Program-made: the position numbers and the translations under genes
Source of the DNA: Chloroflexota bacterium
GTDB taxonomy: Bacteria > Chloroflexota > UBA11872 > UBA12225
NCBI GenBank assembly: GCA_030447525.1
Contig: JAUJOR010000001.1
Span: forward strand, 1-64,000
DNA: 64,000 nucleotides
Direction of reading: 5' to 3'
Shown here: piece after piece, positions 1 through 8,743 of the stretch
How the letters are laid out: each line of letters begins with the position of its first letter
How positions within the stretch are numbered: the stretch's first letter is position 1
Notes under the pieces: generated by a model
Seen by the model: only the letters and a program-made list of their open reading frames with translations
Databases searched by the model: none
Told to the model about the DNA's origin: nothing

Positions 1-10
1 GGGCCGGCGC

Positions 11-46
11 GATCTCTTGTCGGTGATCTCTTGTTGGTGATCTCTG
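11..46. repeat. 14-bp tandem repeat
   Basis: A GATCTCTTGT(C/T)GGT unit is repeated about 2.6 times at the window edge. It does not code for anything recognisable and may belong to a longer array to the left of the window. Confidence 0.7.
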
Positions 47-101
47 TGGAATGCCTGATGCAAGGCGTAGTCCACGATACATCCGCTCAGGGGCTGGTCG
101 A

Positions 102-250
102 GTGAACACGGCGGTGAACGCCGGTGAACGTACCGGTGAACGGTGGTGTGGGCGACGCGCCTCGGGCCTGGGCCACGGCCGCACAGGAGGAAACTCGATC
201 GTCGCACGCGGTTCACACGTACATTCACCTGCGTTCACCGGGACGTTCAC
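102..250. promoter_or_regulatory. Symmetric array of eight GTGAAC motifs upstream of coxB
   Basis: GTGAAC occurs at 102, 114, 124 and 136. Its reverse complement GTTCAC (one copy is ATTCAC) occurs at 211, 223, 233 and 245. Both arms therefore have the same 12-10-12 bp spacing and form an imperfect inverted repeat of about 40 bp around a 69-bp centre. The near-helical spacing fits a cooperative DNA-binding protein, and the arms could also pair as a long RNA hairpin in a coxB leader. The array lies 143 bp before the likely coxB start. No regulator is recognised, so function is inference. Confidence 0.6.
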
Positions 251-392
251 CATCGCCCGTGGCGGCCCGTCTGGAAAAGAACGTAGGCTTGTGCGTGCGG
301 TGGCCCCGTGGAAACGTGGCGCATTCTCGCGCCCGAAAGCATCCCAGCCGCGCGGTGCCCGCACACTACGTTTACGACCTAGAGACCACCAG

Positions 393-1565
393 GTGTCGTC
401 CGAGGCATACGCGCTGTTCTGGCGACGGCTCCCCGCCGTCGCCGCCGGCCTGCTCCTGCTCCTTATCTCGGGCGCGTGTGGCCCGGTACCTGCCGGCGCG
501 CCGTCGCCCCTGGACCCGCAGACGGCGGCGACGGCGTCCATCGCCCAGCTGGGATGGGTGATGATCGCGCTCGGCACGGCGGTGTGTGCCGCCGTCTTCG
601 CCGCCCTGCTCGGCGCCCTGTTTCGCCCGCGCCGGCCCGTGGGAGGGGAGGCCGCCGCCCCCGCCGGCGCGCCCGACCGTGGTGGCGGCAACACGGCCGT
701 GGTGATCGGCGGCATGGCACTACCCGCGCTGGTTATTGTCTTCGTTCTCGGCTACACCATCGTTACGCTGCGGGAGGTGGCGGGCGCCGGCGGACCGGGC
801 GCAGCGCTGCACAGTCCGGCAGGGGATCCCCACGGGGCCCACGCGGACCACGGGGCCCACGCGGGCAGCGGCGCCGCCGGCTCCGGAAGAGCCGGCGGCG
901 AGCCGGCGATCGACGTGCGGGTGATAGGCAGGCAGTGGTGGTGGGACGTGGTCTACCCAGATGCACAGGTGATCACGGCCAACGAGATCCACGTCCCCGC
1001 CGGTGCGCCCATCCGGCTGACCGTGACGTCCCAGGACGTGATCCACAGCTTCTGGGTGCCCCAGGTGGCGGGCAAGGTGGACGCCCTTCCCGGCAAGACG
1101 AACGCGATCACCTTCCGAGTCGACCAGCCGGGCGTGTACCGTGGCCTGTGTTCCGAGTTCTGCGGCCTCCAGCACGCCCACATGCACTTCTCTCTCATCG
1201 TAGAGCCGCCGGAGGCGTTCGCCGGCTGGCTGGCGGCGCAGCAGCGGGTTCCGCCGGCGCCGAACCCGGACGAGGCGCCGGCGGAGTCGCTCGTCGCCCA
1301 GGGGCAACGTGTCTTCCTGCGCTCGTCCTGCGCCCAATGCCACGCCGTGCGGGGCACGGCCGCCGCCGGCACGCGCGGGCCGGACCTGACCCACGTCGCC
1401 AGCCGGCGCACGCTGGGTGCCGGCACCCACGAGAACACCCCCGCCAACCTGGCCCGGTGGGTCATCGACCCGCAGGCGATGAAGCCGGGCAACAAGATGC
1501 CGGAACCGAATCTGACTGAGGGAGAGGTGCGCGCGGTGGTGGCGTATCTGGAGACGCTCGAATGA
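393..1565 (+). CDS. ctaC: Cytochrome c oxidase subunit II with fused cytochrome c domain (caa3 type)
   Basis: This is the membrane-anchored electron-entry subunit of an aa3-type terminal oxidase. The GTG at 393 is chosen because a lipoprotein signal follows at once (hydrophobic run, then SGAC with lipobox Cys29); the frame is open further upstream but that part is not protein-like. Two transmembrane helices lie at about residues 50-75 and 108-130. The CuA centre reads CSEFCGLQHAHM, with Cys253, Cys257, His261 and Met264. A C-terminal cytochrome c domain has CAQCH at 313-317. The His/Gly-rich linker between helix 2 and the cupredoxin domain is unusual. The gene sits 13 bp before subunit I. The family assignment is secure; the start is inferred. 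Confidence 0.93.
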   Translation: MSSEAYALFWRRLPAVAAGLLLLLISGACGPVPAGAPSPLDPQTAATASIAQLGWVMIALGTAVCAAVFAALLGALFRPRRPVGGEAAAPAGAPDRGGGNTAVVIGGMALPALVIVFVLGYTIVTLREVAGAGGPGAALHSPAGDPHGAHADHGAHAGSGAAGSGRAGGEPAIDVRVIGRQWWWDVVYPDAQVITANEIHVPAGAPIRLTVTSQDVIHSFWVPQVAGKVDALPGKTNAITFRVDQPGVYRGLCSEFCGLQHAHMHFSLIVEPPEAFAGWLAAQQRVPPAPNPDEAPAESLVAQGQRVFLRSSCAQCHAVRGTAAAGTRGPDLTHVASRRTLGAGTHENTPANLARWVIDPQAMKPGNKMPEPNLTEGEVRAVVAYLETLE

Positions 1566-1578
1566 GCGGGGGGCCGGG

Positions 1579-4194
1579 GTGATCCGTCAGCTCAAACAGG
1601 TCGTCAGACGGCTGCGAGAGCTCGGCATGCTCCCGTCCGAGAGACAGGCGGCCAAGGCGGCGCAGCGCGATGCCCTGGAGCGCACGTGGCACGACCCGGA
1701 CGGCCTCTATGGCTGGTTCATCACCGTCCAGAACGGCCCGGTGGTGAACCGCTACATGTCGGCGGCGTTCGCCCTCTTTCTCCTGAGCGGCATCGAGACG
1801 CTGATGATCCGCACGCAGCTGGCGGTGCCGGACAACCGGTTCGTCGGACCATCGCACTACAACCAGCTCTTCACGATGCACGGCTCCATCATGATGTTCC
1901 TGGTGACGGTGCCGCTGATGGAGGGCTTCGCCAGCTTTGCGCTGCCGGTGCTGCTAGGGGCGCGGGAGCTGCCCTTCCCACGTATGACCGCCTTTGGCTT
2001 CTGGACCTTCCTGTTCGGCGCCGTCCTGCTGTACAGCAGCCGGCTGTTCCATCAGGTACCGGAAGTTGGCTGGACGGCCTACGTGCCGTTGGCGAGCGCC
2101 GAGTACTCGCCCGGCCTGGGGGTCGACTTCTGGCTGCTGGGGCTGAGCGTGGCGGAGGTGGCCGCGCTCGGCGCCGGCATCGAGCTGATCATCGCCACGC
2201 TCAAGTTGCGCGCCCCGGGCATGACGCTCGGCCGCATGCCCATCTACGCCTGGTCCATCCTGGTCACGGCGTACGCCATGCTCTTCGCCTTTACGCCGCT
2301 CCTCGTCTCCACCACGCTCCTGGAGCTTGACCGTAAGCTCGGCATGCGGTTCTTCGATCCCAACGCCGGCGGCGACCCGCTGCTGTGGCAGCACCTCTTC
2401 TGGATCTTCGGTCACCCGGACGTCTACATCCAGTTCCTGCCGGCGGTGGGCATCGTCTCGCTGGTCGTGCCGGCGTTTGCCCGCCGGCCCCTGGTGGGGC
2501 ACGGGCTGGTCGCGGCGGCCCTCGCCGCCACTGCGATCATCAGCTTTGGGCTGTGGGTGCACCATATGTTCACCGCCGGGCTCTCGGTGCTGGGCATGAG
2601 CTTCTTCGCCGCGGCGAGCATGGCCATCGCCATTCCGGCGGGAATCCAGGTGCTGTCCTGGATCGCCACGCTGTGGAAGGGACGGCCGGTGTTCACCACG
2701 TCGCTGCTGTTCGCGCTCGGGTTCATTGTCACGTTCGCCGTGGGCGGAGTCACCGGCGTGATGGTGGCCGCCATCCCCTTTGATTGGCAGGTGCACGACA
2801 CGCATTTTGTGGTCGGCCACTTCCACTACGTCTTGGTGGGGGGCGTCATCTTTCCCATCTTCGCCGGTTTCTACTACTGGGTGCCCAAGATGGTCGGGCG
2901 GCTGTTGAGCGAGCGACTCGGCAAGTGGAACTTCTGGCTGATGTTCGCCGGGTTCCAGCTGGCCTTCTTCCCGATGCACATCTCGGGACTGCTGGGCATG
3001 CCGCGCCGCATCTACACCTACCCCGCGGGGCTTGGCTGGGAGCTGCCGAACCTGATCTCCACCGCCGGGGCGTATACGCTCGGAATCGGGGCGGCGCTTT
3101 TCGTGTGGAACGTGGCGTGGTCGATCGTGCTGGGGCGCGGGGCACGGCCGGACGACAACCCGTGGGGCGCGGGGACGATGGATTGGGCGACGTCAACGCC
3201 GCCCCCGGACGAGGGCTACCGGGTGATCCCGGTGGTGAGCAGCCGGTATCCGCTGTGGGAGCAGGCGCGCCTGGATGCCGGCGATCCACACGACCCGCAG
3301 GCGCTACGGCACGAGCGCATCGTGCGGGGGCTGGCGGAGAGCCCCGCCGGCTGGCGGGCGCAGCTGGTCACGAGCGTGCTGACCGCCGAGCCGCAGGCGA
3401 TTGTGCTGCTGTCTGGTCCATCGATCTGGCCGTTGATCGCGGCCATCGTGCTGACCCTCAACTTCGTCGCCACGCTCTTCGACATCTACTGGCTGCTGGC
3501 GCTTTCGGTTCTGGGAACGATTGGGGCGACGATTGGCTGGCTGTGGCCGAGCAAGCAGGACCGGGAGCGCCGCCTGGTCGACGAAGGGGCGGGTGATGCG
3601 CGGTTGCACGGGCTGCCGGTCTACACCTCCGGTACCAGCGCGCCGGCGTGGTGGACGATGGCGCACATCATCCTGGTGGTGGCCGTGGCCACGGCGTGCC
3701 TGGTGATGAGCTACTACTACCTGCAGGCGGGCGCCACCGCCTGGCCCCCTCCCGGCTACGACGTGCCGGACTTCGTGGTACCGGGCGCTGCCTCGCTGCT
3801 CCTGCTGGCCGGTACGCTCGCCGTCTGGTGGGCGGAGCGGCGCGTCCGGCGGGGCGCGCAGGCGCAGCTCAAGCTGGGGCTCGCAGTGGCGGGGGCGGCG
3901 GGTGCGGCGTTCCTGGCGTGGCTGATACTGGAGATGATGCGCAGTGGGATCTCCGCCTCGGCGCACGCCTATGGGTCGGCGGTGATGACGCTGTTGGGGT
4001 ACCAGGCGGTGCTCGTGCTGGCAGGACTGCTCGTGCTCGGCGTGGTGCTGCTCCAGGCGCTGCTCGGCTACTTCGATGCGCGGCGGTTTCTGGCGGTGCA
4101 GAACACGGCGATGTACTACACCGCGGTCGCGGTCAACTGGCTGGTGGTGTTTGGTGTGGTCTATGGCTCGCCCTATCTGTCGCTTGTCTTCTGA
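1579..4194 (+). CDS. ctaD: Cytochrome c oxidase subunit I/III fusion
   Basis: This is the catalytic heme-copper subunit that reduces O2 and pumps protons. Ligands are visible: His101 (heme a) in TMHGSIMM, CuB His279 with the cross-linking Tyr283 in FGHPDVY, His328/His329, and His414 (heme a3) and His416 (heme a) in HFVVGHFH. At 871 residues it is far longer than a lone subunit I (about 550). After a charged stretch near residues 660-690 another set of transmembrane segments begins and resembles subunit III, as in the Thermus caa3 I/III fusion. The start is GTG after GGGGGGCCGGG. It is probably co-transcribed with ctaC. Confidence 0.93.
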   Translation: MIRQLKQVVRRLRELGMLPSERQAAKAAQRDALERTWHDPDGLYGWFITVQNGPVVNRYMSAAFALFLLSGIETLMIRTQLAVPDNRFVGPSHYNQLFTMHGSIMMFLVTVPLMEGFASFALPVLLGARELPFPRMTAFGFWTFLFGAVLLYSSRLFHQVPEVGWTAYVPLASAEYSPGLGVDFWLLGLSVAEVAALGAGIELIIATLKLRAPGMTLGRMPIYAWSILVTAYAMLFAFTPLLVSTTLLELDRKLGMRFFDPNAGGDPLLWQHLFWIFGHPDVYIQFLPAVGIVSLVVPAFARRPLVGHGLVAAALAATAIISFGLWVHHMFTAGLSVLGMSFFAAASMAIAIPAGIQVLSWIATLWKGRPVFTTSLLFALGFIVTFAVGGVTGVMVAAIPFDWQVHDTHFVVGHFHYVLVGGVIFPIFAGFYYWVPKMVGRLLSERLGKWNFWLMFAGFQLAFFPMHISGLLGMPRRIYTYPAGLGWELPNLISTAGAYTLGIGAALFVWNVAWSIVLGRGARPDDNPWGAGTMDWATSTPPPDEGYRVIPVVSSRYPLWEQARLDAGDPHDPQALRHERIVRGLAESPAGWRAQLVTSVLTAEPQAIVLLSGPSIWPLIAAIVLTLNFVATLFDIYWLLALSVLGTIGATIGWLWPSKQDRERRLVDEGAGDARLHGLPVYTSGTSAPAWWTMAHIILVVAVATACLVMSYYYLQAGATAWPPPGYDVPDFVVPGAASLLLLAGTLAVWWAERRVRRGAQAQLKLGLAVAGAAGAAFLAWLILEMMRSGISASAHAYGSAVMTLLGYQAVLVLAGLLVLGVVLLQALLGYFDARRFLAVQNTAMYYTAVAVNWLVVFGVVYGSPYLSLVF

Positions 4195-4305
4195 GCCTGC
4201 TTGCCGCGCCCCAGAGGGGGCGGAGCGCCCTTCCGGTCTCACGCCATCTGGGACGTGCGAGATCCAGACTGAGCGAGATGCCGGCTATCCCCGTCTGCCA
4301 CGGGG

Positions 4306-4626
4306 GTGTGTGTGACGCGCAGGCTCTGGTTCGCGCTGTTCGCCGGGCACCTGGCCTGGACGGCGCACCTGCTGGTCAGCTACCTCCTGGCGTCGCTGCC
4401 GTGCTCGGCGAGCGGGAGCGTCTCTCCCCTGCCGATTCACATGGCCACGGTGACGGCGCTGGCCGTCACCGTGGCCGGGATCGCGGCCGGCCGCGCCGTC
4501 GCGGGCGATCCTGAGGCGTCCGCCCGACCCTTCGTCGGGCGCTTCACAATCACGCTGAGTGTCATCTTCCTCTTCGCCATCGTCCTCGCCGGAGGCACTG
4601 CGCTCTTCGTCTCTGCCTGCGCGTAA
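4306..4626 (+). CDS. Small membrane protein of the oxidase cluster
   Basis: A protein of about 106 residues with three predicted transmembrane segments (roughly residues 6-30, 46-65 and 80-103). GTG at 4306 and an in-frame GTG at 4312 both follow a CACGGGGG purine run, so the exact start is open. It lies 112 bp after ctaD in the same direction. Its place and size fit a small accessory or assembly protein of the oxidase (subunit IV-like), but no diagnostic motif is visible. Function is inferred from neighbours only. Confidence 0.6.
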   Translation: MCVTRRLWFALFAGHLAWTAHLLVSYLLASLPCSASGSVSPLPIHMATVTALAVTVAGIAAGRAVAGDPEASARPFVGRFTITLSVIFLFAIVLAGGTALFVSACA

Positions 4627-4756
4627 CGCTCACGATCACGGATGCCGCGGCCGGTGAGCGCCTGGGGAGCGCCTGGGCACGCTCGAGGGCATCCGCATGG
4701 ACGATCCAGGAGCCGCGACCACGGCGGGAAACGACTGCTGCCGCCGGCAGGGCACG

Positions 4757-4910
4757 CCTAGCCTGGATTATTCATACACGGTAACGGCACTGCCCCAGAC
4801 ACTCCTGGAGCAGTGCCTGAGACAGGGCCATTTCCCTCCTGGTAGCTCATGCAGCCACAAGGGCCTCTACGATCTGGGCGGTCTTAACCCCGTGAATAAA
4901 GCAGGCTAGG
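4757..4910. mobile_element. MITE-like element with terminal inverted repeats
   Basis: A 154-bp stretch is bounded by CCTAGCCTGGATTATTCA at 4757 and, inverted, by a matching end at 4889-4910 whose reverse complement starts CCTAGCCTGCTTTATTCA. It has no transposase and contains an internal hairpin (GGCACTGC/GCAGTGCC). No target-site duplication is evident. It looks like an internally deleted IS derivative. Its right end supplies the stop codon of the minus-strand gene 4906-5733. A related single end is seen at 15774-15796. Confidence 0.6.
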
Positions 4911-5733
4911 ATTGGCGAGGACTGCGCGGACGCCGCACAGCCGCCCCCCCCGCCGTGGCGAGCACCAGGAGCGTAGCAATGGCTCCGCAGCGGGCAGCGC
5001 TGATCCTGTTTGCCCGCCCGCGAGCGTCCGGCAGTGTGCGCAGCGCCGGGGCGCGCAGGAGCGCCGCGGCGTGCGGCTCCAACGCCACGTCCCGGCGGAG
5101 CAGCGGCAGGGCCGGGTCGGCGACGCCGACGTCTAGCCCGAGCAGCTTGAGGAAGGGGCTGTCGGCGAAGAGACGCCGTTCGCCGAAGGCGCGCTCGACG
5201 AACCGGACGCAGTCTTCGACCAAGAAGGGACGTCCTTCAATCCGCTGCAGACGTTCAATTGACTCCTGAGCGGCGGCCGCATCGATGAACCGGAACGCCG
5301 TAGGCGGAACGGTCACGTGCCACCCGCCGTGGTCGCGCTGCACGAACTCCGCCAGGGGCGTCCAGTGCAGCCCCCGGTGCAGGAGGTTGGGGATGATCTG
5401 CGCCAGCGTCGTCCCGAAGAGCTGCTCCGCCACTACTTCCCGTGTCCCTCCTTCGGCCTCGACCTCGAGGTGTAGCCCCACGTGCACCGCCAGGGCAGTC
5501 CGCGGTGCCTGCAGTGACCGCAGTGACCGCAGCGGCGTCACCCCCGCAATGCGTCGGTCGATCTGCTCGAAGGGGTGGATCAGCCAGTCGGCGAGGGCGT
5601 CGCGTCCGTCGTACTGGAAGATGACGCCCCGCACGCCCACGACTCTACCCGGGCGCCGCCCACCGGGTGCCTTGCGGGCAGGGGCACGGAGCCCCGACCG
5701 CAGCCGCCGCCACCAGTCACGCAGGGTTGGCAC
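4906..5733 (-). CDS. Hypothetical protein with C-terminal hydrophobic segment
   Basis: Not recognised. The product is 275 residues with GTG start. The first 40 residues are Arg-rich, followed by a soluble region of mixed composition and a likely transmembrane or tail-anchor segment near residues 247-263. The stop codon lies inside the inverted repeat of a MITE-like element, so the C-terminus may be an altered version of the original. The gene starts 80 bp downstream of the AI-2E family transporter on the same strand and could be co-transcribed with it. Confidence 0.55.
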   Translation of the reverse strand: MPTLRDWWRRLRSGLRAPARKAPGGRRPGRVVGVRGVIFQYDGRDALADWLIHPFEQIDRRIAGVTPLRSLRSLQAPRTALAVHVGLHLEVEAEGGTREVVAEQLFGTTLAQIIPNLLHRGLHWTPLAEFVQRDHGGWHVTVPPTAFRFIDAAAAQESIERLQRIEGRPFLVEDCVRFVERAFGERRLFADSPFLKLLGLDVGVADPALPLLRRDVALEPHAAALLRAPALRTLPDARGRANRISAARCGAIATLLVLATAGGAAVRRPRSPRQS

Positions 5734-5812
5734 GTTCTTTCCGGCTCATCATCCCAGATCTCCTCGTGGCAAACGTTGAGACCACGCCGGCGACGCCGAG
5801 CCGGGCGGGTCC

Positions 5813-6913
5813 CTACCTGCCCGTGCCTCTGGAGTGATCTGCGCCGAACGGCGTCCTGTCTGCCCAGCGGCACGCCGGCGGCGTGAGCACCCGCAGCAGG
5901 ACCACCCGCAGCGCGCCAGCGAGCGGTGGGGCCACGACTGCCCCCAGGACGCCACCGGCCGACGTCCCCACGACCAGGGCGAAGATCACCAGCAAGGGCG
6001 GGATGCGCCCGTGCCAGCGCACGACGGCCGGCATCAGGATGTAGCCTTTGAGCTGCTGGACGACGATGACGAAGATCAGGACGGCCACGGCCCGACCCGG
6101 CGAGGCAGTGAGCGCGACCACCAGCGCCGGAACCGCCGCCACGGTCGGCCCGAGATAGGGGATCAGCTCGCCCAGGCCGGCCAGCAGCGCCAGCGCCAGG
6201 GGGTACTCGACGCCGATCAGGCGCAGGCCGGCGTACACCACCGCAGCCACGACCACTGCCACCAGCGCCCGGGCGCGGAAGTAGCCGCCCATGGGCTCGA
6301 CGACCTCCTGGGCGACGCTCACCGCCTCGTCGCGCAGGTGGCGCGGGACGAACGTCAGGGCGTAGCGGCGCAGGTCGCCCGACGCCAGCGACCAATAGGC
6401 GGACATCGCCAGCACCAACACCGTCTGGACGGCGAACTCGAGGACGGCGAGCGGAATCTCTACCAGGGTGGTGCCGAGCTGGGGCAGCAAGGCGCCGAGC
6501 GGCTCCACCACCGCGCCCCCGACCGCCGGCGTCCAGCCGTCGATCAGGCCCCGCACTTGCCCGATCAGCGTCGGGGCGTTCGCCAGCACCTGACTCGCCT
6601 CGTCTGCCACCCGCGGCACCGCCACCCAGCCCACCCCGGCGATCGCCAGCACGAGCAGGCCGTAGGTCAGGCCGACGGCGACGGCACGAGGCAGCCGGCG
6701 CTCGAGCCGAGTGGCCAGTGGGGCCAGGGCGTCGGCCAGGATGATCGCCGCCAGGAGCAGCGCCAGCGGGCGGGCCAGCAGCCAGATCGCCAGGACCAGC
6801 CCGACGGCCAGCAGCAGAGCGGCCGCCGCCAGGGCCCCACCGTGCCACCAGCCTCGTGGCGGCAGCGGCGTGGCCGGCGGCGAATTCGGACGTTCTTCAC
6901 CCGTCTCGGACAC
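5813..6913 (-). CDS. AI-2E family transporter (UPF0118/PerM)
   Basis: A polytopic inner-membrane protein of 366 residues with about eight hydrophobic segments. The family layout is present: an N-terminal helix pair, a soluble insert (about residues 85-160), then a C-terminal block with GELIPYLGPTVAAVPA and QQLKGYILMPAVV, typical of AI-2E/PerM exporters. Some family members export autoinducer-2 or act as Na+/H+ antiporters; the substrate here is unknown. The GTG start is preceded by GGAGGCGCG. The last 25 or so residues are polar and poorly conserved. Confidence 0.88.
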   Translation of the reverse strand: MSETGEERPNSPPATPLPPRGWWHGGALAAAALLLAVGLVLAIWLLARPLALLLAAIILADALAPLATRLERRLPRAVAVGLTYGLLVLAIAGVGWVAVPRVADEASQVLANAPTLIGQVRGLIDGWTPAVGGAVVEPLGALLPQLGTTLVEIPLAVLEFAVQTVLVLAMSAYWSLASGDLRRYALTFVPRHLRDEAVSVAQEVVEPMGGYFRARALVAVVVAAVVYAGLRLIGVEYPLALALLAGLGELIPYLGPTVAAVPALVVALTASPGRAVAVLIFVIVVQQLKGYILMPAVVRWHGRIPPLLVIFALVVGTSAGGVLGAVVAPPLAGALRVVLLRVLTPPACRWADRTPFGADHSRGTGR

Positions 6914-7008
6914 CGCGCCTCCGTCGTCACCCGGCCGAAGATCGCGACTCCGAGACCAGCGGCTCGTGCTTCATTCCTAAATCGCCTATCGGCTAAATCG
7001 CCGTGTGT

Positions 7009-7640
7009 TCACCCGCAGTACTGGAAGGACGTGTTGTGTGATCTGGACAGAATCGACAGCAGGAGCCGGCCCCGGTCCCCCAGTACCTCAAACGCCGGAC
7101 CCGGCCGGCCGTCCGGTGTGACGTACAGCGTTGCCCCGCTGGCCAGGCCCACCTGTGCCCGTCCGCTGGGGTCCAGCCGCCCCGGCGAATCGGGCGGCTC
7201 GCCTGCGGTGTCGTCCACCAAGCCGCTCACCCACACCACATCCGCATCCCCGGCGAGAGAGAGGGCCACGTCATACCAGTGGCACCCGTGGTTGACGAGG
7301 TTCGGCAGCCCGTACGCCATCACCCCCACCACGCCGTCCGCCACGAGCCGTCGCACCCACCGGTAGCGCCGCATCCAGTGCCGATCCAGGCCATACGCCA
7401 GCGGCACCCCCGCGCCCCGGCACGCCATCACAATGCCGTCCGCTTCCGCCAGGGTCGTCGTCAGTGGCTTGTCGCACAGGATGCCTCGCATCCCCGACGC
7501 CACCGCCTGCTTGATCTGCTCCGCGTGCTGCGTCTGCCGCGTGGCGATGCACACGATGTCTGGACGCACGTCGCGCAGCATCCGGCCATAGTCCCCGTAG
7601 GGGGCGATGCGCGCGCCCGAAGGCGCCCCGGACCAGCGAT
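7009..7640 (-). pseudogene. Gfo/Idh/MocA oxidoreductase, truncated remnant
   Basis: The coding part is typical of NAD(P)-dependent sugar dehydrogenases: DYGRMLRDVRPDIVCIAT, then HAEQ and GILCDKPL, the end of the Rossmann half and the start of the catalytic domain. The N-terminal nucleotide-binding GxGxxG section is missing. Upstream, near 7625-7640, the frame runs into unrelated sequence. The C-terminus also stops early (about 190 residues from the internal ATG at 7581, against 330-380 in the family). Both ends are therefore lost and it is unlikely to be active. Confidence 0.65.
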
Positions 7641-7822
7641 CCTCAAGAACGAAGTGGGCATCAAGGACGGCCTGACCACGGCGCAGCGCGAGGCGCAGCT
7701 CCTGCTCGACGAAGACGTCAAGCGCATGGTGTAGGGCGCACCTGAGCGCGCGGGATCCCTGGCCGCCGTCGCGCGGAAGGTAGAGCGCCGCACTGGGGGA
7801 TGCAGTAAACGTTGAGTGTCAC

Positions 7823-7963
7823 ATGACGCAGTCAGAACGTACGAGAGGGATGCCTCCCCGTCGCGGCCGGCTCCGCCGTTCCGTGATCGCGACCGCGGGT
7901 ACCTCGGGGGCGGGCAAGGCGACACTCCTTCGCGCAGCGACCCAGCTGCGGGCGGCGCTATGA
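7823..7963 (+). CDS. Very short ORF with P-loop-like motif (doubtful)
   Basis: 46 codons containing VIATAGTSGAGKATLLRAA, which matches a Walker A (GxSGAGK) consensus, but ending 14 residues later. No ribosome site is obvious and no Walker B can fit. Probably the leftover N-terminus of a kinase-like gene, between the Gfo/Idh remnant and the methyltransferase. Confidence 0.25.
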   Translation: MTQSERTRGMPPRRGRLRRSVIATAGTSGAGKATLLRAATQLRAAL

Positions 7964-8002
7964 TGCGCTACGCCGGCACCGCGGGCGAAGGGTGGTCTAG
8001 CC

Positions 8003-8743
8003 GTGACGACTGAGACGCCGCACCGGATGAGCGACTACGACGCCTGCCCCGCGGAGTACGCGGCGTACGTTGCGCGGCGGGAGGCGGGCGTCCCCGAGGG
8101 CGACCCGCTGGGCATCCTGCCGCGCCTGCTTGACCTGCTGGGGGACGTGGCCGGCCGCCGGATGCTGGACGCGGGCTGCGGCGAAGGCTACCTGGCGCGG
8201 GTGCTGGCCGGCCGCGGTGCGCGCGTGACGGGCATCGACCTCTCGCCCCGCCTGATCGAGCTCGCTCGGGAACGGGGCGCCGGCGGGACTGCGGACGGCG
8301 GGATCGACTATCAGGTCGCCGACCTCAGCAGGCCGCTGCCGGAAGGCACCGGCCCGTTCGACGGGATCGCCAGCTACCTGGTACTCAACGACGTGGATGA
8401 CTACCGGGGCTTCGCCGCGACCCTGGCGGCCGCTCTTGTCTCCGGCGGCCGGCTGGTGCTCGCGCTCAACAACCCCTACGGGGCGGTGATTCGGGGGCAC
8501 GTCGCCGACTACTTCGCTTCCGGCACGGTGAGTCCCTACCGCGGGCTGTGGGCCGCCGGCATCCGTGCGCACCACCGCCACCGCACGCTCGAGGAGTACC
8601 TGGACGCCTTCCTCGACAGCGGCCTGCGCCTGGCGAAGCTGGCCGACCTGGAGTGGCTGAGCGAGCCGCATGGCCCGGACTCGCTCCTGCCCGACGGTCA
8701 CCGCCTCCCGCGCTTCATGCTCCTGGCATTCGACAGGCCCTGA
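8003..8743 (+). CDS. Class I SAM-dependent methyltransferase
   Basis: 246 residues with the Rossmann methyltransferase signature LDAGCGEGYLARVL (about residues 54-67), motif II GIDLSPRLIELAR and a motif IV-like FDGIASYLVLNDV. The domain belongs to the Methyltransf_11/25 group, which acts on small molecules, but the substrate cannot be told. The start is GTG at 8003 after GGGTGGTCTAGCC. There is no operon partner; both flanks hold decayed sequence. Confidence 0.85.
   Translation: MTTETPHRMSDYDACPAEYAAYVARREAGVPEGDPLGILPRLLDLLGDVAGRRMLDAGCGEGYLARVLAGRGARVTGIDLSPRLIELARERGAGGTADGGIDYQVADLSRPLPEGTGPFDGIASYLVLNDVDDYRGFAATLAAALVSGGRLVLALNNPYGAVIRGHVADYFASGTVSPYRGLWAAGIRAHHRHRTLEEYLDAFLDSGLRLAKLADLEWLSEPHGPDSLLPDGHRLPRFMLLAFDRP

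Noticed and set aside
4697..4909. Plus-strand ORF of 70 codons
   Set aside because: Entirely made of the MITE-like element and flank; no ribosome site or protein-like conservation.
5834..7366. Plus-strand open frame of 510 codons opposite the AI-2E family transporter
   Set aside because: His/Arg/Gln-rich shadow of the membrane protein gene.
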